A stretch of 46,263 nucleotides of DNA from Scytonema sp. UIC 10036 (GCF_009725235.1 NZ_WJFC01000096.1:1-46263), one strand, 5' to 3'; positions 8,534-18,500 are shown, numbered from the stretch's first letter. Notes: generated from the letters alone by a model not told the origin. Numbers and translations: made by a program.

Positions 8534-11500
8534 AACGTAATTCCTTTGTTTTTTTGAGTGCGTTGAAGAAAGCGCCGTAGAGCGATCGCGCTAAAGTTTT
8601 TTCCCAAGGTTGTTTTCCTTCAGCCTCGATAGCAAGTTGAAGTTCTTTGATAATCCCTACTAAAAGAGAGGTGGCTTCACTATCGAGTTTGCTTTCAACC
8701 GATAGTGGTGCAAACTTGGTATCTAGAAAATGAATAATGCATGGTACACCACCTCGTACCAAACGCCCAATGATTTGCCAAATACTTACCAACTGAGTCC
8801 AGCAAAGTATAGAACGTTCATCATTAGTTAGTTGCTTGAAGAACATCGCCCGACAGTTCAAGTCGAGCATTTTCGCTACCGCATACTGGTAAAATTCATT
8901 TTCTACATTTGCCAGTGTGAGAGCATTGCTTCGCTTTTGCAGTGGCTCGTACAAGCTGGAATCCCAAGATTTCTCCAGCGCCCAATTGTTGAGTTGTTGG
9001 ACAGTGGTTTGCCAGTCATCAGGAACTGGCATCGGTCGGCTCAAGAACACGGCTGCTCCAAATGCAGCTATGCGGTTCTCGTTAAGGATGTTGTGACCCC
9101 GCTCTAGTGCCATCAAAGGAGCAATAACAATCTGGGTGGGGAGTGCGCTAACATCCCGAATTTTCCCCCGACGAATACCATTTAAGTGAGCCGGAGCATT
9201 ATCTCGACGCAGGGTGGCAATGCCTTCAAGATGTTCAACGCGGTAGAGGGGTTTTAAAATCAACTCAACCCACTCTGCTTCGTTATAGCTGTTAACAATC
9301 AACAGCAAGCGTTGGCGATCGCCCCACCGTTCTGAATCCTTTTGTTCCAGGTTTTTTAACGTCTCGAATAACTGAGCGAGAAAGCTTTTGGCTTGGGCTG
9401 TGTTGTTACAGATTGCCTTCACCATATCGTCAGCAGCTTTTCTTCTGTTAGCAGGTGGCAGTCCTGATAGGGAGATATACTTTCCAACTGCGTCGCGCTG
9501 CGGGCTGAAGAAAAAGTCACTTTCACCAATGCCAGCGTCACCTGCCGTGTTATTATTGCTAGCGGGTTCTAGCAAAATAGTAGGGTTTTCCCGGATATGA
9601 TAAGCGGGAGTGCCGGGAGCGTAGCTAGTCCCTGAAATCAGAACCGTATGGGGACTATCCCAACCGTCAACCGCAAAGAGATTGGGGAAATGTAGGAGTA
9701 AATAGCGACCTACTCCTACGTAGCGGAAATACTCCAACTTGCCACCAGATTTGTGACTGCGATCGCGTGTATATCTGAAGCCCAGAATGTTCCCCACTGG
9801 TGAAGATGGCACAACCGGGAGGTAGTCGCGGGGTGGACGGTACACAAGGGCAAGGCTAGTGTCGTGTAGGTCAAGAACACGCGAGCGAGTGAGTGCGCTC
9901 AGGTTATCAACTAGGAAACCCAGCCTGTCGTTGAGTACCGTCACAAGAATAGCTAAATGCAGGTGGCGCGTGGCTTCCTCAAATTTGGTTTGAGATGTGA
10001 GAGAAATTTCCATTGATTCCAGCCATTTGCGTAACCAATCCGCAACCTCAGCCAATGCCCTAACGTCACTTTCGGCACTCAGTAGGGTCAAGGCAAGGTC
10101 GGAAAGTTCTCCTCCTTTGCGACGATTCAGGGGAGCTTGCAAAAATCCCTCCAGTGTTCGCATGATTTTTTTGCGGCGATCGCGTTCCTCTTCCGGAGGT
10201 AAACCAGCCTCAATCCGCTTGCGCCTTTCTTTGCTGCGTTCGGCTCGTGTAAGCTTGGATAACGCTTCGTTGTCTTCTGTTTCCGGTGTTAAGATGTCAT
10301 GGATAATGTGGGCGAACAGCGAACGACCCGTGAAGGGGTTTTGTCCCAACCATTCCACAAGTTTTGGCTGATTGTGAAGCCGAGGAAGAATCAGGTCAGT
10401 GGCAATTTGAGCGTAGTCATTGGCTCTCTTCGCCACTGCAACGAGTTCAGCTGCCATGTTGCGGCGGTCAGAATTGTAAATAGCGGTGGCGAATTTGAGT
10501 CCTAACTTATTTAATAAAGAATTTCCTGAAGCATCGACTAAGACTTCATCCGGAGCACAAGCTTCGTCAAACTGCACCTGTACTCTGTCAGCTTCATCAA
10601 CAAAAAGAAAATCACATTCGCGGTAAACGGCTTCAGCGAAAGTCAGTTTTTCTACAAAAACTTGAGAAGGAACGCGAGTATGAATGAAACTCGCTGGGGT
10701 TAACACCCACACCAAAGCTTGAGCAATGTCTCGTTCTAGTTGATGACGCGGACAGTTGTAATACAAGGGACAGGTATATTTATCTTCAGACTCACCCTCC
10801 TCCAAATCTTCCAACTCCTCATCGTCTTCTCCATTAGAGTTGCCATTGTTGGTAGCAGTTTGCTTTTGATAAAGGTTGTGACAGGGTTCGTCGCCAAACT
10901 CCCACTTATCCTCTGATTGCACAAGAGCTAACAAGGGACAGACGGGACTAAACCAACGCCATGCTGGATGTGTTGCTCCTTTTTCTATATCATCACCCAA
11001 AGTAGCCAAAATTGGTTCGTAAACTTTTTCCAGATGTTGAAAACGATTGCTGCTTCCGAGTACGGGAGCCGCAGGAATTTTCAATCCATCTTGAAATAGG
11101 GAGGCGAGGCGCACTGCGGCGACAACATCATTAACAAGTAACGCACAGCGATATCCCCGTTTGGCGAAGTGGTAAATAAGAATATCAAGCAATGTAGATT
11201 TGCCCACGTTCAATAAACCGACAATGTGGACAAGTTTCTCTAGTTCTAGTTCAGTATCTGGTTGGGAAGGTTGGAAATCATTTGTTGATGAGTCGTATAA
11301 GCGAATGGTAATTCCTTTAAGGCGGCTATGATAATTTTCTGGTTTGTACTTGGCTTCAGCCAGTTTTTTATCCATTTCCAAGGCATCTTCCCACAACTTT
11401 TCTAAGGTAACGGTACAGCTAGGGTTAATAGCCTTGCGGGTGCGATGAAACGATATCTGAGGCGAGGGAGCAAGATTAGCTACAGCTTCAGGAATATTGA

Positions 11501-12062
11501 TGGGAACCTCCACTGGGCTATAAGCCCGATCGGAAATCTTGGCGTACCAATACCCAGAAGTCGCTAATTGAACTTTTCGTTTTTTATGTGATGGAGTTTT
11601 TGAAAGTGTTTGACGATATAGCTCTAAGCGATGGGGGTAAGTGCTAGATGGGGTCAATTGGGGGGCACTACTTGTGTCTGCTAATCTAAATATCTTAATA
11701 ATCTGAGGTAACTTAATGTATTCACTCAAAGAACGCTCCCATTGCCCACCTTTACGACGCACCAGGTAGAAACGGGCTTTTTGTGCAAGTAGCCAATTTT
11801 CTTTACTTTCAAATGCTTTAACTGGGAAACGATATCCCAAAAGCAACGCTGATACGGAAGTTGCTTTTTCTTCTGGGGCTACCTCCATCAGTAAAGTTAA
11901 CCCCAATTCTACCTCAGCAATCAGTTGGGCTAGACGCGCTATTTCTCGCTGCTGTATATGAGCGTCTGCATCAGGCAAAATCTCTTCCACATAAGCTTTT
12001 AAGTCCTGTGATTTGCGAAGAGCTTCACGTAATGGTTTGCTCCATTGAGAAATGTTACGCAT
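8523..12062 (-). CDS. DinG-like superfamily 2 helicase of the pPIWI-RE island
   Basis: This 1179-residue protein has a Walker A VGLLNVGKST (281-290) and a Walker B FLFVDEADRV (485-494, DEAD type). Between them are four cysteines at about 375, 394, 431 and 437 (PVCPLL, EPCHNL, YTCPLYYNCP). They are spaced as in the iron-sulfur domain of XPD/DinG helicases, although here an acidic low-complexity insert (about 405-428) separates C394 from C431. C-terminal helicase motifs are plausible in SIWQIIGRLVRGGVP (QxxGRxxR motif VI). DinG enzymes unwind R-loops and DNA-RNA hybrids, which suits an RNA-guided partner. A 270-residue N-terminal extension of unknown fold precedes the ATPase core. The ATG overlaps the upstream gene by 8 bases. 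The gene looks more GC-rich than its flanks. Confidence 0.85.
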   Translation of the reverse strand: MRNISQWSKPLREALRKSQDLKAYVEEILPDADAHIQQREIARLAQLIAEVELGLTLLMEVAPEEKATSVSALLLGYRFPVKAFESKENWLLAQKARFYLVRRKGGQWERSLSEYIKLPQIIKIFRLADTSSAPQLTPSSTYPHRLELYRQTLSKTPSHKKRKVQLATSGYWYAKISDRAYSPVEVPINIPEAVANLAPSPQISFHRTRKAINPSCTVTLEKLWEDALEMDKKLAEAKYKPENYHSRLKGITIRLYDSSTNDFQPSQPDTELELEKLVHIVGLLNVGKSTLLDILIYHFAKRGYRCALLVNDVVAAVRLASLFQDGLKIPAAPVLGSSNRFQHLEKVYEPILATLGDDIEKGATHPAWRWFSPVCPLLALVQSEDKWEFGDEPCHNLYQKQTATNNGNSNGEDDEELEDLEEGESEDKYTCPLYYNCPRHQLERDIAQALVWVLTPASFIHTRVPSQVFVEKLTFAEAVYRECDFLFVDEADRVQVQFDEACAPDEVLVDASGNSLLNKLGLKFATAIYNSDRRNMAAELVAVAKRANDYAQIATDLILPRLHNQPKLVEWLGQNPFTGRSLFAHIIHDILTPETEDNEALSKLTRAERSKERRKRIEAGLPPEEERDRRKKIMRTLEGFLQAPLNRRKGGELSDLALTLLSAESDVRALAEVADWLRKWLESMEISLTSQTKFEEATRHLHLAILVTVLNDRLGFLVDNLSALTRSRVLDLHDTSLALVYRPPRDYLPVVPSSPVGNILGFRYTRDRSHKSGGKLEYFRYVGVGRYLLLHFPNLFAVDGWDSPHTVLISGTSYAPGTPAYHIRENPTILLEPASNNNTAGDAGIGESDFFFSPQRDAVGKYISLSGLPPANRRKAADDMVKAICNNTAQAKSFLAQLFETLKNLEQKDSERWGDRQRLLLIVNSYNEAEWVELILKPLYRVEHLEGIATLRRDNAPAHLNGIRRGKIRDVSALPTQIVIAPLMALERGHNILNENRIAAFGAAVFLSRPMPVPDDWQTTVQQLNNWALEKSWDSSLYEPLQKRSNALTLANVENEFYQYAVAKMLDLNCRAMFFKQLTNDERSILCWTQLVSIWQIIGRLVRGGVPCIIHFLDTKFAPLSVESKLDSEATSLLVGIIKELQLAIEAEGKQPWEKTLARSLYGAFFNALKKTKELRYDL

Positions 12063-13368
12063 GGTTTTTCTTCTCCAGAATTTTTTTAGCCTGGAAGATA
12101 ATTTCGCTAAAGAGCTTCAAGCGCACACCGCTTAATTCAGGTTCGAGATGTTGGCGTTGCACTCCGATCCGCAATGCTTCTTCTCGTTCATCAGGAAAGA
12201 CCACAAAAGTTTCATTTGTATCAAAGCGGTACTCCACCTTTCGCAAGCGATCTTCATCCAGGTACGACCAATCCTTAACATCGATCGCCCACCGAACTTT
12301 CTTGCTAAACTCCACAAGTAAGTCAAATTCATCGATTTCGGGCCAAAGAGTAACGCGCACCCCCAGTTTTGTGAGGGATTCTGCAAGATGAATTTCCCAA
12401 AGTCCCGGTAGTGTCCCGTACCGATGCACGCCAGGGGTAACAGCTTTCCACGTTTCTGCTTCCTGTTTGGGAACTGACGGTAACGGTGGAAGATGGTGTT
12501 TGGCGCTGAGTTGTTCGCAAGTCATGTTACGGCAGCTATGAGTCCCATCTCGACGGGAACGCATTATATATTTACAGCGCGGGCAAAAGTGATAATCCCT
12601 ATCACCTGCTAAATCAACCAAATCCACATAGATTTGCAGCAAAAAATCGCGGAGAGGTCTAAGTTGGGTTGAAGATAGGAGGCGGCGATATTCGGAGTAG
12701 GGGAGGACGGGACGCTCAATAATCAGCTTCCGCAAGGTGCGATATTGTTCTTCTAGCTGGTTTACCCGACAGTATTGCAGCACATCGTGCAGGACTTTCT
12801 CTTGCACCTGCATTTCTACATCAGAACCTGTAACCTGCCACTGTAGGGCAAAGTCGGAAACCAATCCATCTTCTATGAGGGTGACTTCTGACGAAAGATT
12901 TTTAATCTCTGCTGCGGGTTTCCACTCAACGACTGGTTTTTTTGCCCACTTAAAAAATTCTGGGAGATTTGAGGGAGCAAGTTCATCTCCAGAGAGCAAA
13001 GACGTTAAGTACATTCTAGACATCCCAACGCGGAGAGCTTTTGGGATGTGCAACTGCTCCAGTGGTTCTCGTTTTTCCCACTCTGCCAAGCCAGTCGCCA
13101 GATACCGCAATGTTTCCGTTACGGGTATTTGCGGTTTAGATTCAACTTCCGAATCGGGGGTAAGCAAGCGAAGACTGCGGGCTGCATTATCTTCCCATTC
13201 CACGTCGATACCTCGCATTGTCTGCAACCAACGCTGAAGCGTTGCTCTTTGACGGGGTTGCATCCCTAGTTCAGCACACAGCTCTTCTAGGGTAGGTGCC
13301 TGTTTGTGGATGCGAAACCATTCTCGCAGTGCCTCTAGGATTTTATCTCGATGTCTGGTGACTTTCAT
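12055..13368 (-). CDS. Restriction-endonuclease-fold protein of the pPIWI-RE island (HTH, Zn ribbon, REase)
   Basis: This is the first gene of the island. Residues 1-65 look like a LexA-type winged helix (LEALREWFRIHKQAPTLEEL). A four-cysteine zinc ribbon follows at C262, C265, C279 and C284 (HFCPRCKYIM, HSCRNMTC). The C-terminal third carries a PD-(D/E)xK-type nuclease signature: E325 in GLWEIHLAESL, D349 in DEFDLLVEF, and D363-V-K365 in WAIDVKDW. The protein probably binds and cleaves DNA, and the winged helix may also regulate the operon. The ATG at 13368 is preceded by GGAAGG; a GTG directly before it would add one residue. It is 175 bases from a divergent toxin-antitoxin operon. Confidence 0.82.
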   Translation of the reverse strand: MKVTRHRDKILEALREWFRIHKQAPTLEELCAELGMQPRQRATLQRWLQTMRGIDVEWEDNAARSLRLLTPDSEVESKPQIPVTETLRYLATGLAEWEKREPLEQLHIPKALRVGMSRMYLTSLLSGDELAPSNLPEFFKWAKKPVVEWKPAAEIKNLSSEVTLIEDGLVSDFALQWQVTGSDVEMQVQEKVLHDVLQYCRVNQLEEQYRTLRKLIIERPVLPYSEYRRLLSSTQLRPLRDFLLQIYVDLVDLAGDRDYHFCPRCKYIMRSRRDGTHSCRNMTCEQLSAKHHLPPLPSVPKQEAETWKAVTPGVHRYGTLPGLWEIHLAESLTKLGVRVTLWPEIDEFDLLVEFSKKVRWAIDVKDWSYLDEDRLRKVEYRFDTNETFVVFPDEREEALRIGVQRQHLEPELSGVRLKLFSEIIFQAKKILEKKNHA

Positions 13369-13441
13369 CACTCACCTTCCTACTTGTGCTGAGTTGACTA
13401 ATTCTGGCACCCCCTCACTCATGGGTCAAGAAGATTTTGCC

Positions 13442-13470
13442 ATGTTTCCATTATGTTTCCAATGTTTCCA
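13442..13470. promoter_or_regulatory. Three direct repeats ATGTTTCCA between divergent operons
   Basis: ATGTTTCCA occurs at 13442-13450, 13453-13461 and 13462-13470. The copies start 11 and 9 bases apart, close to one helical turn, as expected for a multimeric regulator. They lie about 75 bases upstream of the pPIWI-RE operon start. The winged-helix domain of its first gene or the HigA-type antitoxin are candidate binders. Confidence 0.5.
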
Positions 13471-13491
13471 CTTTTATTTTAAAGAGTTGTT

Positions 13492-13530
13492 CTAAAAATA
13501 TGTTAACCTTTGGGGTTAACGCATTTTTAG
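13492..13530. promoter_or_regulatory. 39-bp interrupted palindrome, probable antitoxin operator
   Basis: CTAAAAAT (13492-13499) pairs with ATTTTTAG (13523-13530). Inside it, GTTAACC (13502-13508) pairs with GGTTAAC (13514-13520), around a 5-base centre. Only the two bases between the arms fail to match. It ends 13 bases before the toxin ATG, the usual place for an operator bound by an HTH antitoxin such as HigA. Confidence 0.65.
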
Positions 13531-13543
13531 AAGCTATGGTAAT

Positions 13544-13879
13544 ATGGATATACTGTTTAAAAACAAAAAACTTGAAAAAGAGTTCAATGACCAAAGGCTT
13601 CTCGAAAAAAACCACGGTACAGATAGAGCAAAACGCATTCGGCGACGGCTTGATGATTTATACGATGCCAATGTACTTGAGGACATGAGAAATCTTCCAG
13701 GACGTTGTCACGAATTGCTTCATGACCGCGCAGGTCAGCTATCGTTGGATTTAGATCATCCCTATCGGCTGATATTCGAGCCTGCGAATGAACCAATTCC
13801 TACTAAACCAGATGGTGGCATCGACTGGACTGAAGTAACTGCCGTAAGAATACTCGGCGTGGAGGATACACATGAGTAA
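13544..13879 (+). CDS. higB: HigB/RelE-type toxin (plasmid maintenance killer family)
   Basis: The 111-residue protein has the HigB/killer-protein layout: KRIRRRLDDLYDANVLEDM, then LPGRCHELLHDRAGQLSLDL, then HPYRLIFEP near the C-terminus. RelE-superfamily members cleave mRNA on the ribosome. The conserved basic positions and the RLIFEP strand are present. It is followed by an HTH antitoxin with 8 bases of overlap, the toxin-first order typical of HigBA. The ATG at 13544 has no strong ribosome site; an ATG at 13536 is out of frame. The upstream palindrome is the likely autoregulatory operator. Confidence 0.82.
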   Translation: MDILFKNKKLEKEFNDQRLLEKNHGTDRAKRIRRRLDDLYDANVLEDMRNLPGRCHELLHDRAGQLSLDLDHPYRLIFEPANEPIPTKPDGGIDWTEVTAVRILGVEDTHE

Positions 13880-14987
13880 AAAAATTCAAAATCAGTACAC
13901 GCCAAACTATGTTTCTGCTCCAGGAGAAACTCTTCAAGAAGTCCTTGAAGAACGTGGTATGTCCCAAGCAGAACTGGCGGAACGAACAGGTAGACCTAAA
14001 AAAACGATTAACGAAATCATTAATGGGAAAGCAGCAATTACCCCAGAAACAGCATTGCAATTTGAGCGGGTTTTAGGAATTCCAGCCAGCTTCTGGAACA
14101 ACCGCGAACGACGATATCGAGAAGCACAAGCTCGAGCTGAAGAACAAGAGCGCTTAGAAAAGCAAGTCGCGTGGCTCGACCAGATCCCCGTTAAAGCCAT
14201 GATTAAATCTGGGTGGATTCAGTGCTATCAAGACAAAGTTGAGCAACTGCGCGAGGTACTGAATTTTTTCGCCGTCGTCTCCCCTGAACAATGGCAGGGA
14301 ATATGGTGCAATACTCATATATACTTTCGTAAATCGCAAGCATTCCAAAGTGACTTTGGTGAAGTTGCCGCTTGGCTGCGCCGGGGAGAAATTGAAGCAG
14401 CTAAGATTCCTTGTGCTACTTATGATGCCAACAAGTTTAGGGAGGTGTTGCAACAAATCCGCGCTCTGACTGTGGAACCACCACAGATTTTCCAACCGAA
14501 AGTGGTGCAGTTGTGTGCTCAAGCAGGCGTAGCAGTCGTTTTTGTGCCACAACTTCCCAAAACACGAACTAGTGGAGCAACTCATTGGTTGAATCCTGAC
14601 AAGGCGTTGATTCAACTCAGCCTGCGTTACAAAACTAATGACCATTTATGGTTTGCCTTCTTCCACGAGGCTGGTCATATTTTGCTGCACGGTAAGCGCG
14701 ATTTCTTCCTTGAAGGACAAGGCATTGCATCTGTTGAGGATCGAGATAAGGAGCTCGAAGCAAACAAATTTGCTGAAGACTTACTCATCCCCCCTGCGGA
14801 GTTGAAGCAATTTCTGGCATCCAATCAACAACTTAGTAAAGCAGGTATTGAACAGTTTGCTGCTGAAATCGGCATTGCACCGGGAATTGTAGTTGGGAGA
14901 TTGCAACACGATGAAGTTTTACCCCCCAGTTATTGCAATGATTTGAAACAGCGTTTTGAGTGGGTATTAGATGAGCTGGAAAACTAA
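13872..14987 (+). CDS. higA: HigA-type HTH antitoxin fused to ImmA/IrrE metallopeptidase domain
   Basis: Residues about 14-75 form a Cro/C1-type HTH (PGETLQEVLEERGMSQAELA, then KTINEIINGK) as in HigA antitoxins. The rest is an ImmA/IrrE-like domain with FFHEAGHILLHG (HExxH near residue 265) and a downstream ELEANKFAEDLLIP segment, the DUF955 signature of zinc peptidases that cleave phage or stress repressors. GGAGG at 13861-13865 sits six bases before the ATG. Such fused antitoxins may sense a signal or self-cleave, which is an inference. The operon ends 11 bases later in a strong terminator. Confidence 0.85.
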   Translation: MSKKIQNQYTPNYVSAPGETLQEVLEERGMSQAELAERTGRPKKTINEIINGKAAITPETALQFERVLGIPASFWNNRERRYREAQARAEEQERLEKQVAWLDQIPVKAMIKSGWIQCYQDKVEQLREVLNFFAVVSPEQWQGIWCNTHIYFRKSQAFQSDFGEVAAWLRRGEIEAAKIPCATYDANKFREVLQQIRALTVEPPQIFQPKVVQLCAQAGVAVVFVPQLPKTRTSGATHWLNPDKALIQLSLRYKTNDHLWFAFFHEAGHILLHGKRDFFLEGQGIASVEDRDKELEANKFAEDLLIPPAELKQFLASNQQLSKAGIEQFAAEIGIAPGIVVGRLQHDEVLPPSYCNDLKQRFEWVLDELEN

Positions 14988-14997
14988 TTGTCTTCAG

Positions 14998-15040
14998 AGG
15001 GAACAGGGAACTCTTAAATCTCTGTTCCCTGTTCCCTTTT
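14998..15040 (+). terminator. Rho-independent terminator of the toxin-antitoxin operon
   Basis: AGGGAACAGGGAAC (14998-15011) pairs perfectly with GTTCCCTGTTCCCT (15024-15037), followed by TTTT. The 14-bp stem has a 12-base loop and lies 11 bases after the antitoxin stop. Confidence 0.8.
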
Positions 15041-15107
15041 GTAATGTGTATGTTTTACTTTTGTGCTCATCCCAACATCAAGTTTCTTTGGTCGTCCAAG
15101 CGGATGC

Positions 15108-15330
15108 TAAGTAGGGTTTGCTGAAAAAGTCTACAAAGCAAATTTAGAAGCTGCACAGCTTGAAAAATAGTCAGTTCATCGTGCTCGTTTTCAAATTTGC
15201 CCAAGGATTTTCGACAAACGTGCAAGGGTTTTCAACCTCGAAATGTTATTATCTTGCACTAGGTTGGAGAAAAAAAGCTGAAAACGCTGATCTGGTCTGG
15301 CTTTTACTTTTCTTCAGCAAGCCCTAAGTA
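15108..15330. mobile_element. MITE with 6-bp target duplication
   Basis: GGGTTTGCTGAAAAAGT (from 15114) and ACTTTTCTTCAGCAAGCCC (ending 15324) are inverted terminal repeats with few mismatches. Both are flanked by the direct repeat TAAGTA (15108-15113 and 15325-15330). The 211-base interior has no coding capacity. This is a non-autonomous element; the parent IS family is not assigned. The remaining gap to 15514 shows nothing recognisable. Confidence 0.7.
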
Positions 15331-15514
15331 AAGATATGCTAAAGCAACACGCACAAGAAGCAATAAATCTAAATTTTAGCGGGAGTGCGAAAAACCAAAG
15401 AATAATATTCCTCTTTATCCTTGTGTAACAAGATACAAATTCATCCGCGTACATCAGCGTTCATCTGCGGTTCCCAAACTCTTAAACGTCATAATTCAAC
15501 CGAGTTACAAAAAC

Positions 15515-18500
15515 CTATGCTTTCAAAGACAAAATATCCGAAACATCAACAAACCCTCCATAACGACGCACCACCTTAGAAACTTCCTGATACATATTTC
15601 CCACCTGACCGACTTTCTGAGTAAATAAATCGTGACACCCAACAATCACAAGCAATTCCTGTGCGCGAGAAAAAGCAACATTAACCCGTTCGGGTTCCTT
15701 AGCAAATCCAATATCTTTTCTGTTATTATTACAAACTGTACTGACAATAATAACAGGTCTTTCCATACCTTGAAAAATATCAACAGTACCAGTACGGATA
15801 TTTAAAGACGGAAATTTATTAGTTTCAATTCTATCTTTAATCGCTCTCAACTGAGCGCTGTAGAAAGTAATAATTCCCACTTCTTTTTGAGGTTCACCTT
15901 CAGCAACCTTTAAAAACCATGCTTTCTCCATTTGCTCGCACAGCTTTTCAATAATATCAACTTCTCGTACATTAAACCGAGACGTTCCCTCTCTTTGTTC
16001 TGCAAAAGCCTGTTCAACTGGTGTTTTCACCCACAGAATATGATGATTTTCTTGAATAATTGAACCTCCTAAATAATGAGCGCGTTTCGTATCCGGTTCT
16101 GGGATACCGCAAGTTAATCGATGCTGGTAAAACTGATTGATAGCACCCATAATTTGCGGATGCATGCGATACTGAATTGTCAGCATTTGCTTGATACTTG
16201 GATGAGCAGCTTCAAACTGCACTTTGAACAGAGATTCTTTAACAAAACTGAGTTCATCTTTTGTCATCTTCAGTTCTTCTGCGATATCTTCTATCGTCTC
16301 TTCATGAAGCAAAGGTGGTAACTGACGGTGATCGCCCACCAAAACTATTTTTTCGCCTTTTAAAGCCGGAATTAATAATTCTGGAGGCGTACATTTACTA
16401 ACCTCATCAACAATGACAACATCAAAACTGGGAAATTCTTTAGAAAAATCTCCTCTTGCTGCTTGAACGCAAGTGATACCAATCACATTAGCATTATTTA
16501 TATAAATCTGCTTTAATTCATTGCGATCTTGAGGAGAGGGATTGCGAAGTTTGCCTATCCAATCTTGCACAAAAGTTTGATAGCGTTTGAGGTAACTTTC
16601 TTCTTTGTCTAATTCTCTTTGCCATGAGAGAAATTGTGCTTTGACTTGACGTAAAAATTTTAAAGTAAACAAACTTGTAGATGGAACATCGGGTTTGTAT
16701 TCCTTGGGTAAACTTTGCCATGCGTTCTCCCACCACTGGCGTTCGTGAATTAAATCTTCTGGGATTTGCGATTGGGCTTCCCGATCTAACTCATTCAGTT
16801 CTCTTTGCAATTCTTCTATCTGAAGTTTTGCGGTTTCACATCTTGCTTCTAACTTAGTTTGATGCTCATCCAAACAAGTTTTGATAATTTGGAGAACAGC
16901 AAAAGGATCTAATCCAGCAATCAACAGCTTTAACTCTTTCGTAGAAGTTTCCCAAGATTCTACTTGTGTTAAAAACTGTTTCGGATTTTCCCAAATAGAT
17001 GATTGATTGATAAGATACTTCTCTGTAAGAATACGCAAGTTTTCTGGTAGATTTTCGTGATGGGTTAATTTTTGCAAAAGATTTGTGACTTGGTTGAGTT
17101 TTAAATCTCCTTCTTGTTGAGCGATTTCTAACTGATGTTGGGCGGCGGATATTTTTTGCTGTTGGGCTGCTATGCTTTCCTGAATTTCCGTTAACTTTTG
17201 TTGCCAATGTTGCAGTTGTTGTTCGGTTTCTGTTTTAACTGACAAAACGCACTTACGAGCATTCACAAGAATATTTTCTAAAAGTTCTTTAACAAGAGAG
17301 TTGAGAGTCGTCTCGATATTTTTTGCTTCCCAAGACGAGCCATACATCTGTTGCATTTGATTGAGAAAATGCTGTGTATTTTCAATGAGATGAGGACGTT
17401 GATTGGAAGCAATATATGCATAGCTTTTATATTTCTTAGCGAGTTCCTGCCACTGTTGGTAATAATTTGCTGACAGAACCATGGGAGTTTGACTTAAGCT
17501 TTGGTAAAAGAATTCGCTAAATCGGTACTGCTTACCCCGTCGATCGACAAAACCTCCTTCTACCTCGTAAGACAACGCGTTTTTTAACTGCACCCAATTG
17601 GGAAGATGATCGATTTTATTAACCTTATAATTTGGGGGAACAAGAGGTAAATTTAAGGTTCGAGCAATCATCCACAATCCGGCTGGTAGCTGAATCAGTT
17701 CATCAGTCAACAGCGCACCGGTTTGACGGCAATTTTTTAGGAGTTGATACAACCTAGTATTTGCTGTAGATTTCCATTCTTTGACTGCATTGACGACAAA
17801 TTCTAATTCACTTTTTCGACTTGTTAAATTTTTAATTTTTATCTCGATATTCTGCAGCTTTGTCAAACTTTGCTGGTAATCCCTTTGTAACTGTTGAAAA
17901 GCCTCAGAATTCTTCTGAAAACCTTGCACTGACTCAGAGACTTCTAACATACATTGTGCTGCATTTCGAGCATCACTGGCAACTTCCTCAAATTCCGCGA
18001 TCGCTGTTGCAACAGTTTCTTGCAACCAAACTGCCAATCCAAAAGCACCACGGGCTGGACGAGTCAAACCTAATTCAGCTACTTTAGTTAAGGCTGTGCG
18101 TACATTAGCAACAAAGCTTTCAACGGATTTGTTTCTATTGGTATAGGGTTTCAGCAGTGGCAAAAAATTCACTACTTCTGGGCTATCCCAATCGATATTA
18201 GGTGCAGTTTGGAGGAGATTGCCTAACCTTGTTTTGAAAGATTGAACTTCAGTTATGATGTCTGAGCATTGTTTATAAATTGTTTCGGTTTTTTGAATAT
18301 TTTCCTCTAAGGCTGTCTTTTCTGCTTGTAATTGTTTTTGTGTTTCCTGAAATTCTTCTTCAATTTTAAAATATGTCGCAAATCTTGATGAATCTATCAA
18401 AAATTTCTGAAAAATTTGTACATTTTCTTGACGTTTTGAGATATTTTTTTCACAGTCATCAGCCGTATTTTGCAGCCATGTTCCAATTACATTATCTTCT

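Noticed and set aside
11861..12391. 176-codon plus-strand frame across the helicase/REase junction
   Set aside because: Antisense to two overlapping genes with recognised motifs.
12737..13237. 166-codon plus-strand frame opposite the REase gene
   Set aside because: It is antisense to a gene with clear HTH, zinc-ribbon and nuclease motifs; its own protein is Ser/Arg-rich without any fold.
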